From Rhodococcoides fascians A44A (GTDB lineage: Bacteria; Actinomycetota; Actinomycetes; Mycobacteriales; Mycobacteriaceae): 64,000 nucleotides of DNA. Below the pieces are notes generated by a model, which did not search any database, had not been told where the DNA came from, and worked only from the letters and a program-made list of their open reading frames with translations. The position numbers were made by a program, and so were the translations under genes. Below are positions 19,452-30,158 of the stretch, one piece after another. The stretch covers positions 1 through 64,000 of the forward strand of contig NZ_JMEX01000003.1 in NCBI RefSeq assembly GCF_000760735.1. The letters are read 5' to 3'. Within the stretch, counting starts at the first letter, position 1. Every line of letters begins with the position of its first letter.

Positions 19452-21590
19452 TCAGTCGTCGAGCGCGCCGGGTGCCGTCTTCGACACCTGGATCAGGAAC
19501 TCGATGTTGCTCTTGCTCTTCTTCAACCGGTCGATCAGCAGATCGATCGCCTGATGCGAATCGAGACCGGACAACACACGACGCAGCTTGTGCAGCACCG
19601 CGGCTTCGTCGGAACTCAGCAGCAGTTCGTCCTTGCGGGTACCCGACGGGTTGACGTCGACCGCAGGGAACACACGACGCTCGGCGATCTTGCGATCGAG
19701 CTTGAGCTCCGCGTTACCGGTGCCCTTGAACTCCTCGAAGATCACCGTGTCGCCGGTCGAACCGGTCTCGACCATCGCCGTGGCGATGATGGTGAGCGAT
19801 CCACCGTTCTCGATGTTGCGAGCAGCACCGAGGAAACGCTTCGGCGGGTAGAGGGCCGTGGAATCGACACCACCGGACAGGATCCGGCCCGACGCAGGTG
19901 AACTGTTGTTGTACGCACGACCCAGACGGGTGATGGAGTCGAGCAACACGACGACGTCCTGACCGGCTTCCACGAGACGCTTCGCGCGCTCGATCGCGAG
20001 CTCGGCGACCGAGGTGTGATCGCCCGGCGGACGGTCGAACGTGGAGGCGATGACCTCACCGTTCACCGAACGCTGCATGTCGGTCACTTCCTCGGGACGC
20101 TCGTCGACCAGAACGACCATGAGGTAGCACTCGGGGTTGTTGACCGAGATCGCGTTGGCGATGGCCTGCAGAACGCTCGTCTTGCCTGCCTTCGGCGGGC
20201 TCACGATCAATGCACGCTGGCCCTTACCGATCGGCATGACCAGGTCGATGATGCGCGTGGTCAGGATGTTCGGCGTGGTCTCGAGCCGCAGACGCTGGTT
20301 CGGGTACAGCGGCGTGAGCTTGCCGAACTCGGGACGCTTGCGCGCGGCCTCGACGTCTCCGCCGTTGACCGTGTCCAGACGCACCAGCGGGTTGAACTTC
20401 TGACGCTGGTTCGACTGCTCACCCTCGCGGGCCACCCGGACGGCGCCGGTGATCGCGTCACCGCGACGAAGACCGTTCTTGCGCACCAGGTTCATCGACA
20501 CGTACACGTCGTTCGGGCCCGCAAGGTAGCCGGACGTACGCACGAACGCGTAGTTGTCCAGGACATCCAGGATGCCCGCTACCGGCTGAAGAACATCGTC
20601 CTCGCGGATCTCGGGCTCGCGCTCGTTGCCACCACCGCCTTCGCCGCGGTCACGACCACGCCGACGCTCACGGAACCGACGGCCCCTGCGTCCGCGGCCG
20701 TCGCCGTCGTCCTCGGCGTTGTCCCGGTTGTCCCGGCCGTCACGCGGTCCGTTGCCGCGGTCTTCGGAACGGTTGTCGTTCTGATTGCGATTGCGGTTCC
20801 GGCCGTTCTCGCCGCGCGAGTTCTCCCGGTTGCCGTCACGGCTGTCCCGGTTGCCGTCACCACGGTTGCTGTCCCGGTTGCCGTCACCACGGTTGTTGTC
20901 GCGGTTGCGGTCTCCGCGGCCAGCCTCGGCGCGGTTGCCCTCGCCGTCCTGGCCTGCCGAATCACGACCGGGTGCGTCACCGCGCTGTGCGCGGGCACCG
21001 TCGTTGCTGTCGGCAGCGTTGCGGTTATCGGCAGCGTTGCGGTTGTCGGCAGCGTTGCGGTTCTCTCGGTCACCACGATCGGCGCGAGCGCGACGCGGTC
21101 GCGTCGATGAACCGGTGTCCGACGCCGGTGCATCGGGGGTCGATCCCGAGTCCTGCTGAGCGGCGTCCGAATCGACCGACTGCGAGGCAGTGTCGTCCAG
21201 CGGAAGCTGGTCGGGAGCGCCTGCTCGGCGGCCTGCGGTGCGTCGACCACGTGTCCGGCGGGGCGGCTCGGTCGACGCGTCGTCGGACGCGGGCGCATCT
21301 GCTGCGGCCGGGGCTTCGGCTGCAGGAGCCTCGGCAGCACGAGCGGCGTCCTGCGCACGAGCCTTGTCGGCTGCGCCTCGCCTTGTTGCCTTGGGCGCCT
21401 CGGTTGTTGCCGACGCACCACCGCCCTGACGTGCAGAGATGGCGGCGATCAGATCGCCCTTGCGCATGCCGGAAATGCTTTTGATTCCGAGTTCGCCCGC
21501 GAGAGTACGCAGCTCGGTGAGCACCATTCCGGACAGGCCAGCTCCACGACGCGTCTTTTCGGGCGCAGAGATCAGTTCCGTATCGGTCAC
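19452..21590 (-). CDS. rho: transcription termination factor Rho
   Basis: A 712-residue hexameric RNA helicase that ends transcription at Rho-dependent sites. The Rho-N domain (about 20-52, [19 protein letters not shown]) is followed by an insertion of roughly 280 residues (about 52-330) rich in Arg, Asn, Asp and Gly, then the cold-shock-like RNA-binding domain ([18 protein letters not shown]) and the ATPase core with Walker A SPPKAGKT (464-471). The insert contains short tandem repeats. The GTG start at 21590 has AAGGA five to six bases before it. A 352-bp leader separates it from thrB. Confidence 0.96.
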   Translation of the reverse strand: MTDTELISAPEKTRRGAGLSGMVLTELRTLAGELGIKSISGMRKGDLIAAISARQGGGASATTEAPKATRRGAADKARAQDAARAAEAPAAEAPAAADAPASDDASTEPPRRTRGRRTAGRRAGAPDQLPLDDTASQSVDSDAAQQDSGSTPDAPASDTGSSTRPRRARADRGDRENRNAADNRNAADNRNAADSNDGARAQRGDAPGRDSAGQDGEGNRAEAGRGDRNRDNNRGDGNRDSNRGDGNRDSRDGNRENSRGENGRNRNRNQNDNRSEDRGNGPRDGRDNRDNAEDDGDGRGRRGRRFRERRRGRDRGEGGGGNEREPEIREDDVLQPVAGILDVLDNYAFVRTSGYLAGPNDVYVSMNLVRKNGLRRGDAITGAVRVAREGEQSNQRQKFNPLVRLDTVNGGDVEAARKRPEFGKLTPLYPNQRLRLETTPNILTTRIIDLVMPIGKGQRALIVSPPKAGKTSVLQAIANAISVNNPECYLMVVLVDERPEEVTDMQRSVNGEVIASTFDRPPGDHTSVAELAIERAKRLVEAGQDVVVLLDSITRLGRAYNNSSPASGRILSGGVDSTALYPPKRFLGAARNIENGGSLTIIATAMVETGSTGDTVIFEEFKGTGNAELKLDRKIAERRVFPAVDVNPSGTRKDELLLSSDEAAVLHKLRRVLSGLDSHQAIDLLIDRLKKSKSNIEFLIQVSKTAPGALDD
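20845..20898 (-). repeat. tandem 27-bp repeat in the rho insert
   Basis: Two copies of a 27-bp unit (20845-20871 and 20872-20898) differ by one base; they encode [13 protein letters not shown] repeats in the Arg/Asn/Gly-rich insertion of Rho. In-frame expansion by slippage is a likely origin. Confidence 0.8.
21009..21062 (-). repeat. tandem 18-bp repeat in the rho insert
   Basis: Three copies of an 18-bp unit lie at 21009-21026, 21027-21044 and 21045-21062, with one base varying. Each encodes six residues (about NRNAAD) in the Rho insertion. The period is a multiple of three, so copy number can change without breaking the frame. Confidence 0.85.
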
Positions 21591-21880
21591 GGAGGTCCTT
21601 TCCTTCCCTCGCTCGCAGTCTGCGCAGCCAAGGGTTCGTTCCGCAGCTCGAATCTCTTTCGAGCACGGATATTGCCGTTCACGATCACGCCACTTCCGAC
21701 GGACGACCGACCCGCAGCCGTGTGAGAACCACGGTGGGTCGAAGCCGGCGACTTCCGGTCACTCCGCAGGCTCCTCTCCAAGGACGACCGCCGACTCGGG
21801 CGTGGAACCCCCCGAATGCGATGACGTGATTGCCCTGGCGAAAACCGGCGTCTGAAGCGCACGATGTACGGACGACCCTC

Positions 21881-21909
21881 AGGATAGCGTCGATCCTCTC
21901 GGTCGGCAA
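21881..21909 (-). promoter_or_regulatory. candidate rho promoter with long leader
   Basis: On the minus strand TTGCCG (21904-21909), 17 bp, TATCCT (21881-21886). The start would be near 21875, giving a rho 5' leader of about 285 nt that fills most of the 352-bp gap 21591-21942. I see no supported gene in this gap; a 74-codon open frame from 21909 lacks any family signal. Long leaders are typical of autoregulated rho genes; regulation here is inference. Confidence 0.5.
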
Positions 21910-21942
21910 GAAGCACCTACCGGCGAGTCACGATAGGTTTTC

Positions 21943-23950
<2,008 letters not shown>

Positions 23951-23954
<4 letters not shown>

Positions 23955-25249
23955 TCGGTGCCTTCCAATCTCAGAACACTGACTACAGAGGTGACGACGT
24001 CGAGCTTGTCCAACGCCGAGACGGTTTCGGACAGAGCGGAATCGGCGGCGAGGTGGGTGACGACGACGAGCCTCGCCCCGTCACCCGAACCGGCCTGGCG
24101 AACGGTGGAGATGCTGACGTCGCGAGTGGCGAACTCCGCCGCCACGGTCGCGAGGACCCCTGGCTTGTCCGCCACCTGCATGCTGACGTAGTACCGCGTG
24201 GGGATGTCGCCCATGGGAGCTACCTTCAGCTTCGCGTACTTCGACTCCAGCGGGCCTCGGCCGCCGTAGAACTTGTTGCGGGCAGCCATGACGAGGTCAC
24301 CCAGAACTGCCGACGCGGTCGGGGCTCCGCCGGCACCCTGCCCGTAGAACATCAGGCGTCCAGCGGCTTCCGCCTCGACGACGATGGCGTTGAAGGCCCC
24401 GTTGACGGTGGCAAGCGGGTGGTCACGCGGAACGAGCGCCGGGTAGACACGCGCCGAGATGCGTTCCTTGCCCTTGGGCGTCGTGATGCGCTCGCAGATC
24501 GCCAGCAACTTGATGGTGCAGTCGAGCGAGCGAGCCGTCTCCAGGTCCGCCGAGGTGATCTTCGAGATTCCCTCGCGGTAGACATCCCCCGCGGTCACGC
24601 GGGTGTGGAAGGCAATGGACGCCAGAATCGCAGCCTTCGACGCCGCGTCGTATCCCTCGACGTCGGCCGTGGGATCGGCTTCGGCGTAGCCCAACCGTCC
24701 GGCCTCGGCCAGGGTTTCGGCGTAGTCCGCGCCGGTCTCGTCCATGGCGGACAGGATGAAGTTGGTGGTGCCGTTGACGATTCCGGCGACCTTGTTGACG
24801 CGGTCACCTGCAAGCGACTGCATCAACGGACGTACGACGGGAATGGCACCGGCGACCGCGGCCTCGAAATACAGGTCTGCGCGTGACTTCTCGGCAGCGT
24901 CGGCAAGCTCGCCGGTGTACTCCGCGAGAAGAGCCTTGTTGGCCGTGACGACCGACTTGCCCTTCTCCAGAGCCGACAGGATCAGTTTGCGCGGGATGTC
25001 GATACCACCGAGCACCTCGACGACCAGGTCCACATCGTCGCGGGCGACGAGGGACTCGGGATCGTCGGTGAGCAACGCGGTGTCGACTCCGCGATCTCCA
25101 TCGACTCGCCGGACCGCGATGCCGCGAATCTCGAGAGGTGCACCGACACGTGCGGCGAGGTCCTCGGCGTTCTCGGTCAGAATTCGGACGACTTCACTTC
25201 CGACGTTCCCGAGGCCGAGAACGGCTACTCCCAACGGCTTCGTTGTCAT
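23951..25249 (-). CDS. hom: homoserine dehydrogenase
   Basis: A 432-residue NAD(P)-dependent enzyme reducing aspartate semialdehyde to homoserine. The Rossmann motif [14 protein letters not shown] is at the N-terminus, the catalytic core contains [14 protein letters not shown], and the last 80 residues form an ACT domain ([17 protein letters not shown]), the usual site of threonine feedback inhibition. Overlaps lysA by 4 bp and thrC by 4 bp. Equivalent to Rv1294 (thrA). Confidence 0.96.
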
Positions 25250-26667
25250 GGCTGCACCTCCAAGCTGAGCAGGTCTTCGAGTGTCTCTCGGCGCAGGACG
25301 AGCCGAGACTTTCCGTCTTTCACCGCGACGACGGCGGGTCGCGTCAGCAAGTTGTACCGGCTGGACATCGAGTAGCAGTACGCGCCGGTCGCGGCGACGG
25401 CAAGCAGATCACCGGGGCCGACATCGCTCGGCATCCAGGTGTTCTTGATCACCACATCACCGCTCTCACAATGCTTTCCGACGACGCGAGCGAGCACTGC
25501 ACCGGCGTCGGAGTCACGCGAGACGAGCCTGCAGTCGTACTCCGCCTGATACAGGGAGGTGCGAATGTTGTCGCTCATTCCGCCGTCGACGCTCACGTAG
25601 CGTCGACGAGTCTGCGCGTCGACGGTGACGTCCTTGATGGTCCCGACCTCGTACAGCGTCACCGTTCCCGGGCCCGCGATGGCACGGCCGGGCTCGACGT
25701 CGATGTTGGGCACCGGAAGACCCACCAGAGCGGATTCCGTGGCGACGATCGACTTCAGCTTCGCGGCGAGTTGATCGACCGGCGGCGGATCGTCGCTCGG
25801 CACGTAGGAAATTCCCATTCCTCCGCCGAGATCGACCGTCGAGATCTGGGACGTCTTCTCGACGCCGAACTCCGCCACCACGTCTCGCAGCAGGCCCAGC
25901 AACTTGTGCGCGGCCAGCTCGAAGCCGTCGACCTCGAAGATCTGCGAACCGATGTGGCTGTGCAATCCGACGAGGCGGAGGTTGTCGGTCGCGAACACGC
26001 GCTTGATCGCTTCGAGTGCCGAACCGTCGGCGAGGGAGAAGCCGAACTTCTGGTCCTCGTGCGCCGTCGCGATGAACTCGTGGGTATGAGCTTCCACGCC
26101 GACGGTCACGCGAACCAGAACGTCCTGGACCTTCTTCTCGTCCGCGGCGACTGCGTCGAGGCGGTCGATCTCGATCATGGAATCGAGCACGACGTGCTCC
26201 ACGCCCGCTCGAACACCGGCCGTCAACTCCGCGACGGATTTGTTGTTGCCGTGCATCGCAATTCGCTCGGCGGGGAAGCCCGCCGCGAGTGCAATCCCCA
26301 GTTCACCGCCGGAGCAGATGTCGAGGGACAATCCTTCGTCCGCCACCCACCGTGCGATCTCGCCGCACAGAAATGCCTTCGAGGCGTAGTGAACCCGTGC
26401 GGGATCACCGAACGCTTCCGCCATTTCCCTTGCGCGGGAACGGAAATCGTCCTCGTCGATGACGAACAGCGGAGTCCCGTACTGCTCGGCCAACTCGGTG
26501 ACCGGCACACCCGCAAGCGTGACCACACCGTCGTCGCCGCGAGCAGCGTTGCGCGGGTAGACGTGCTCGGGAAGAGCAGTCATGTCGGAAGCGACCTTCG
26601 GGCGTTCGGCGAGCCCGTCCTGGGAGCGTACGTCCGCGTGCTTCGGACCCGCCGGATGCGCGCTCAC
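25246..26667 (-). CDS. lysA: diaminopimelate decarboxylase
   Basis: A 473-residue PLP enzyme making L-lysine from meso-diaminopimelate, so it balances lysine and the peptidoglycan precursor. PLP lysine 97 lies in [10 protein letters not shown]; the HGNNKS and HSHIGSQIF motifs, and the VEPGRAIAG and CESGD segments, complete the active site. The frame is open upstream, but GTG 26667 ([13 protein letters not shown]) overlaps the argS stop as GTGA and fits relatives. Overlaps hom by 4 bp. Confidence 0.96.
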   Translation of the reverse strand: MSAHPAGPKHADVRSQDGLAERPKVASDMTALPEHVYPRNAARGDDGVVTLAGVPVTELAEQYGTPLFVIDEDDFRSRAREMAEAFGDPARVHYASKAFLCGEIARWVADEGLSLDICSGGELGIALAAGFPAERIAMHGNNKSVAELTAGVRAGVEHVVLDSMIEIDRLDAVAADEKKVQDVLVRVTVGVEAHTHEFIATAHEDQKFGFSLADGSALEAIKRVFATDNLRLVGLHSHIGSQIFEVDGFELAAHKLLGLLRDVVAEFGVEKTSQISTVDLGGGMGISYVPSDDPPPVDQLAAKLKSIVATESALVGLPVPNIDVEPGRAIAGPGTVTLYEVGTIKDVTVDAQTRRRYVSVDGGMSDNIRTSLYQAEYDCRLVSRDSDAGAVLARVVGKHCESGDVVIKNTWMPSDVGPGDLLAVAATGAYCYSMSSRYNLLTRPAVVAVKDGKSRLVLRRETLEDLLSLEVQP

Positions 26668-28316
26668 ATCCGCTCCGGTGCGCTGACACCGAGCAGGCGC
26701 AGGCCGTTGGCCAGTACCTGACGGGTTGCGTTGCCCAATGCCAATCGAGCAGTGTTCACGGGGCCTGGCTCCTCGTCTCCTTGTGGCAGTACTCGGCATG
26801 CGCCGTAGAACCGGTGGTACGCGCCGGCCAATTCTTCCAGGTACCGCGCGATGCGGTGAGGCTCACGGAGGTCGGCAGCGCTGGCGACGACCCGCGGATA
26901 CTCGCCGATGGTCCTGATCAATTCGCCCTCCTGATCCTGCGTGAGCAGGCTCAGGTCCGGATCGTCCCCACTGATACCCAGTTCGGCGGCGTTGCGCGCC
27001 AACGACGCGAGCCTCGCGTGCGCGTACTGCACGTAGTAGACCGGATTCTCGTTGCTCGCGCTCGCCCACAGTTCGAGATCGATGTCGATGCTCGAGTCCA
27101 CCGACGAGCGGACCATCACGTAGCGGGCCGCATCCACACCGATGGCCTCGACCAGGTCGTCGAGGGTGATGACCGTGCCCGCACGCTTGCTCATCTTCAC
27201 CGCGACACCGTCGCGGACCAGGTTGACCATCTGGCCGATCAGAACCTCGACCGTGTTCGGGTCGTCTCCGAACGCTGCCGCGGCGGCCTTGAGGCGGCCG
27301 ATGTACCCGTGGTGGTCCGCGCCGAGCATGTAGATGCACAGGTCGAAACCACGTTGCCGCTTGTTCTGGAAGTACGCGATGTCCCCGGCGATGTAGGCGG
27401 CGTTGCCGTCGCTCTTGATGACGACGCGATCCTTGTCGTCGCCGTAATCGGTACTACGCAGCCACCACGCACCGTCGTCCTCGAAAAGACTTCCCGAGTT
27501 CTTCAGGAATTCGACGCTCTTCTCCACTGCACCGGATTCGAACAGCGAGTTCTCGTGGAAGTACACGTCGAAGTCGACACCGAACTCGTGCAGGTTGTTC
27601 TTGATCTGGTCGAACATCAACTCGACACCGATCGACCGGAACGTCTCGGCCTGCGGAACATCGGCCATGGCCAGAACCTCGGGGCTCTTGGCGAGCACCT
27701 GCTGCGCGATCTCGTGGATGTAAGCGCCTGCGTAACCGTTCTCCGGAGCAGGCTCACCCTTCGCCGCAGCGATCAGGGAGTTGGTGAACCGGTCGATCTG
27801 AGCACCGTGATCGTTGAAGTAGTACTCGCGTACCACCTCCGCGCCCTGAGCCGACAGAATGCGGCCGAGTGCGTCGCCGACCGCAGCCCACCGCGTTCCA
27901 CCCAGGTGGATGGGACCCGTCGGATTGGCCGAGACGAACTCGAGGTTGATCTTGGTACCTGCCAGCGTCGACGAGGTGCCGTACGCGGCACCCGCGTCGA
28001 GCGCCTGCGCGACGATCGCGCCCTGGGCGTCGGCGTCGAGACGGATGTTCAGGAAGCCGGGACCTGCCACCTCTGCACTGGCGATCGATGCGTCGGCGCT
28101 CAAGGCCTCGGCGAGCCACCCGGCGAACTCACGAGGGTTCGCGCCTGCCTTCTTCGCGACCTGAAGGGCGACGTTGGTGGCGTAGTCGCCGTGTTCGGGG
28201 TTGCGTGGGCGCTCGACCGTCACCTTGTCAGGCAGGACGGATACGTCGAGGCCACGGTCGGCGAGTACCGCACTTGCGGTCGCGCGTAGTAGTTCGGCAA
28301 GGTCGGCGGGAGTCAC
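26664..28316 (-). CDS. argS: arginyl-tRNA synthetase
   Basis: A 550-residue class I aminoacyl-tRNA synthetase. The HIGH-equivalent is in [13 protein letters not shown], and VKMSKRAG is the KMSKS-type loop; the N-terminal Add-1 domain and the C-terminal anticodon-binding DALR domain (ending LGVSAPERM) are present. The start is GTG 28316, with the -10-like TAGGAT only eight bases upstream. First gene of the argS-lysA-hom-thrC-thrB run. Confidence 0.96.
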   Translation of the reverse strand: MTPADLAELLRATASAVLADRGLDVSVLPDKVTVERPRNPEHGDYATNVALQVAKKAGANPREFAGWLAEALSADASIASAEVAGPGFLNIRLDADAQGAIVAQALDAGAAYGTSSTLAGTKINLEFVSANPTGPIHLGGTRWAAVGDALGRILSAQGAEVVREYYFNDHGAQIDRFTNSLIAAAKGEPAPENGYAGAYIHEIAQQVLAKSPEVLAMADVPQAETFRSIGVELMFDQIKNNLHEFGVDFDVYFHENSLFESGAVEKSVEFLKNSGSLFEDDGAWWLRSTDYGDDKDRVVIKSDGNAAYIAGDIAYFQNKRQRGFDLCIYMLGADHHGYIGRLKAAAAAFGDDPNTVEVLIGQMVNLVRDGVAVKMSKRAGTVITLDDLVEAIGVDAARYVMVRSSVDSSIDIDLELWASASNENPVYYVQYAHARLASLARNAAELGISGDDPDLSLLTQDQEGELIRTIGEYPRVVASAADLREPHRIARYLEELAGAYHRFYGACRVLPQGDEEPGPVNTARLALGNATRQVLANGLRLLGVSAPERM

Positions 28317-28324
28317 AGGTGTCT

Positions 28325-28330
28325 ATCCTA
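28325..28330 (-). promoter_or_regulatory. possible -10 element of argS, near-leaderless start
   Basis: TAGGAT on the minus strand fits the mycobacterial TANNNT -10 rule; its usual start point would be 0-3 bases from the GTG at 28316. AGGA within the same bases could also act as a ribosome site, so leaderless and leadered readings are both possible. The rest of 28317-28536 (220 bp, divergent to the DUF3105 gene) holds no gene I can see. Confidence 0.35.
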
Positions 28331-28536
28331 TTGTCTGAGGTGCCCGAGGTTCGAGGCGCCCGTGGTCTGAGGCGGGGACTGTCGGCAACCACTGGCCCGA
28401 GGCAACGCGAGCCCGTACTGGCGGCACCTCAAAGCAAGCACTCAGACTAGGACCGTACAGTAAGGGCGCTCTGCGATCACAAGTAGTTTTTGCGCGCCCA
28501 ACTGCACCTCCGACAACCGAAAGAGCGACGACAGCG

Positions 28537-29451
28537 ATGCCCACGGGTTCCAACAACGGCGGTCCGGACAAGAAGTCTGCAGCCAAAGCCAACAAGGCCA
28601 TCAAGGCTGCGAAGAAAAGCAGCGGCGTCCCCGCGACCAGAAAATCGGGCGCGCCGAAGAACCGCCAGGTCCCATGGCTGACCGTTGGAGCCGTCGTCGT
28701 CGTGGTCGGCCTCATCGCGGCTCTCGCCATCAACCTCTTCCCGAAGTACCAGGACCGCGCCGAGGCGCAGCGCTGGGAGCCCAGCGAAAGCAACCAGGAC
28801 CCCTCGTCGGAAATCGCCGACGTGGTGGTTCAGCCGTACGAGGCTGCCCTGCACGTGTCCGCCACCCAGCGCGTCGCCTACGACCAGACGCCTCCGTTCG
28901 GCGGACCCCACGACGCGACGTGGGCCACCTGCACCGGCGTCGTGTACCCGGAAGCGATCCGCACCGAGAACGCAGTCCACTCCCTCGAACACGGTGCCGT
29001 GTGGATCACCTACAACCCCGACGCACTGTCCGAGGACCAGATCCAGGTTCTCGCCGACAAGGTCGACGGTGAGACGTACATGCTGATGTCGCCGTACCCC
29101 GGTCAGGAATCTCCCGTCTCGCTGCAGTCCTGGGGACACCAGCTCAAGGTGGACAGCGTCGACGACGAGCGCGTGGACCAGTTCATCTCGGCGCTCCGCC
29201 TCAACCGGTACCAGTACCCCGAGGTCGGCGCGAGCTGCTCGACGGTGCCCGGTGGCGGATTCGATCCCGACAACCCACCGCCGTTCGACGCCTCGGCACC
29301 CGGCCCCGACGCCGTCCCGATGGACGGCGCAGGCATCACACCCGACGCCAGCGAGACGGGCGCGACCGGCGGCCTGCCGTCGGACCTGCAGCTTCCGAGT
29401 GACCTCCAGATCCCGACCGAAGCACCGGCAGCTCCGGCACCTGCTTCCTGA
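28537..29451 (+). CDS. membrane-anchored DUF3105 protein
   Basis: A 304-residue protein with a Lys/Ala-rich cytoplasmic head (about 1-44), one membrane helix (about 46-67), and an extracellular DUF3105 domain containing GGPHDATWATCTGVVYPE and HSLEHGAVWITYNP. Conserved His, Glu and Cys residues suggest metal binding, but function is unknown. The C-terminal 70 residues are rich in Pro, Asp and Ala. Its stop shares one base with the start of the DUF305 gene (TGATG), so the two are coupled; divergent from argS. Confidence 0.85.
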   Translation: MPTGSNNGGPDKKSAAKANKAIKAAKKSSGVPATRKSGAPKNRQVPWLTVGAVVVVVGLIAALAINLFPKYQDRAEAQRWEPSESNQDPSSEIADVVVQPYEAALHVSATQRVAYDQTPPFGGPHDATWATCTGVVYPEAIRTENAVHSLEHGAVWITYNPDALSEDQIQVLADKVDGETYMLMSPYPGQESPVSLQSWGHQLKVDSVDDERVDQFISALRLNRYQYPEVGASCSTVPGGGFDPDNPPPFDASAPGPDAVPMDGAGITPDASETGATGGLPSDLQLPSDLQIPTEAPAAPAPAS

Positions 29452-30158
29452 TGACTGCTCCCACGAAGCCGAGGGTCAGCAGGCCACAGTTGGTCGCCCT
29501 GTTGGCCCTCGGCGTCGTCGCCGCAGTCGCAATCGGGTTCGCTCTGGGTTTCTTGGCACGAACGAACTTCCTCGGCGGAAACGACAACGTTCCTGCATCC
29601 GATTCGGTGGACGTCGGCTTCGCGCAGGACATGTCGGTGCACCACAATCAAGCCATCGACATGTCGTCGATCGCGCTGACCAACGCCTCCGACCCACTCG
29701 TCCGTAACCTCGCGTTCGACATGCTCACTTCGCAGCAGAACCAGGTCGGCCAGATGCAGGGCTGGCTCGCCATCTGGGACCGCTCCCCCGTCGGGACCGA
29801 CGGCTACATGGGCTGGATGTCCGGCGACGAGCACGGCCACTCGATGGCCGGAATGTCCGCCGGCTCCGACGGATCCGAGTCGACGGGCCCCGTCGCGGCA
29901 ATGCCGGGAATGGCGACCAGCGACGAACTCGCCGCCCTCCGCCAGGCAACCGGACCGGCTGTCGACGTCATGTTCCTGCAACTGATGCTGCGTCACCACC
30001 AGGGTGGACTCTCGATGATGGAGTACGCGGCGGATCACGCCGAGACTCCGGCGCTCGTCCGTCTCGCTCAGTCGATGATCTCGACTCAGGAAAGCGAATC
30101 CACCCTGATGACACAGATGCTCGCCGAGAAGGGCGCTCAGCCCCTCGGTACTAACTGA
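29451..30158 (+). CDS. DUF305 secreted/membrane-anchored protein
   Basis: A 235-residue protein with one N-terminal membrane helix (about 14-34) and two DUF305 repeats, each with an HH motif: FAQDMSVHHNQAIDMSSIAL and MLRHHQGGLSMMEYA. The Met/His-rich linker (HGHSMAGMSAG) is typical. DUF305 proteins are ferritin-like four-helix bundles linked to copper or iron handling at the cell surface, though their role is not settled. It overlaps the DUF3105 gene by one base and ends inside the phosphoketolase gene (8-bp convergent overlap). Confidence 0.85.
   Translation: MTAPTKPRVSRPQLVALLALGVVAAVAIGFALGFLARTNFLGGNDNVPASDSVDVGFAQDMSVHHNQAIDMSSIALTNASDPLVRNLAFDMLTSQQNQVGQMQGWLAIWDRSPVGTDGYMGWMSGDEHGHSMAGMSAGSDGSESTGPVAAMPGMATSDELAALRQATGPAVDVMFLQLMLRHHQGGLSMMEYAADHAETPALVRLAQSMISTQESESTLMTQMLAEKGAQPLGTN

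Noticed and set aside
20830..21070. Repeats in rho as a CRISPR array
   Set aside because: Units are contiguous without spacers and lie in frame within the rho coding region.
28335..28380. Repetitive GGTGCCCGAGG-like stretch upstream of argS as a possible tRNA or T-box leader
   Set aside because: No cloverleaf, no TTCGAAT T-arm and no T-box sequence could be found.
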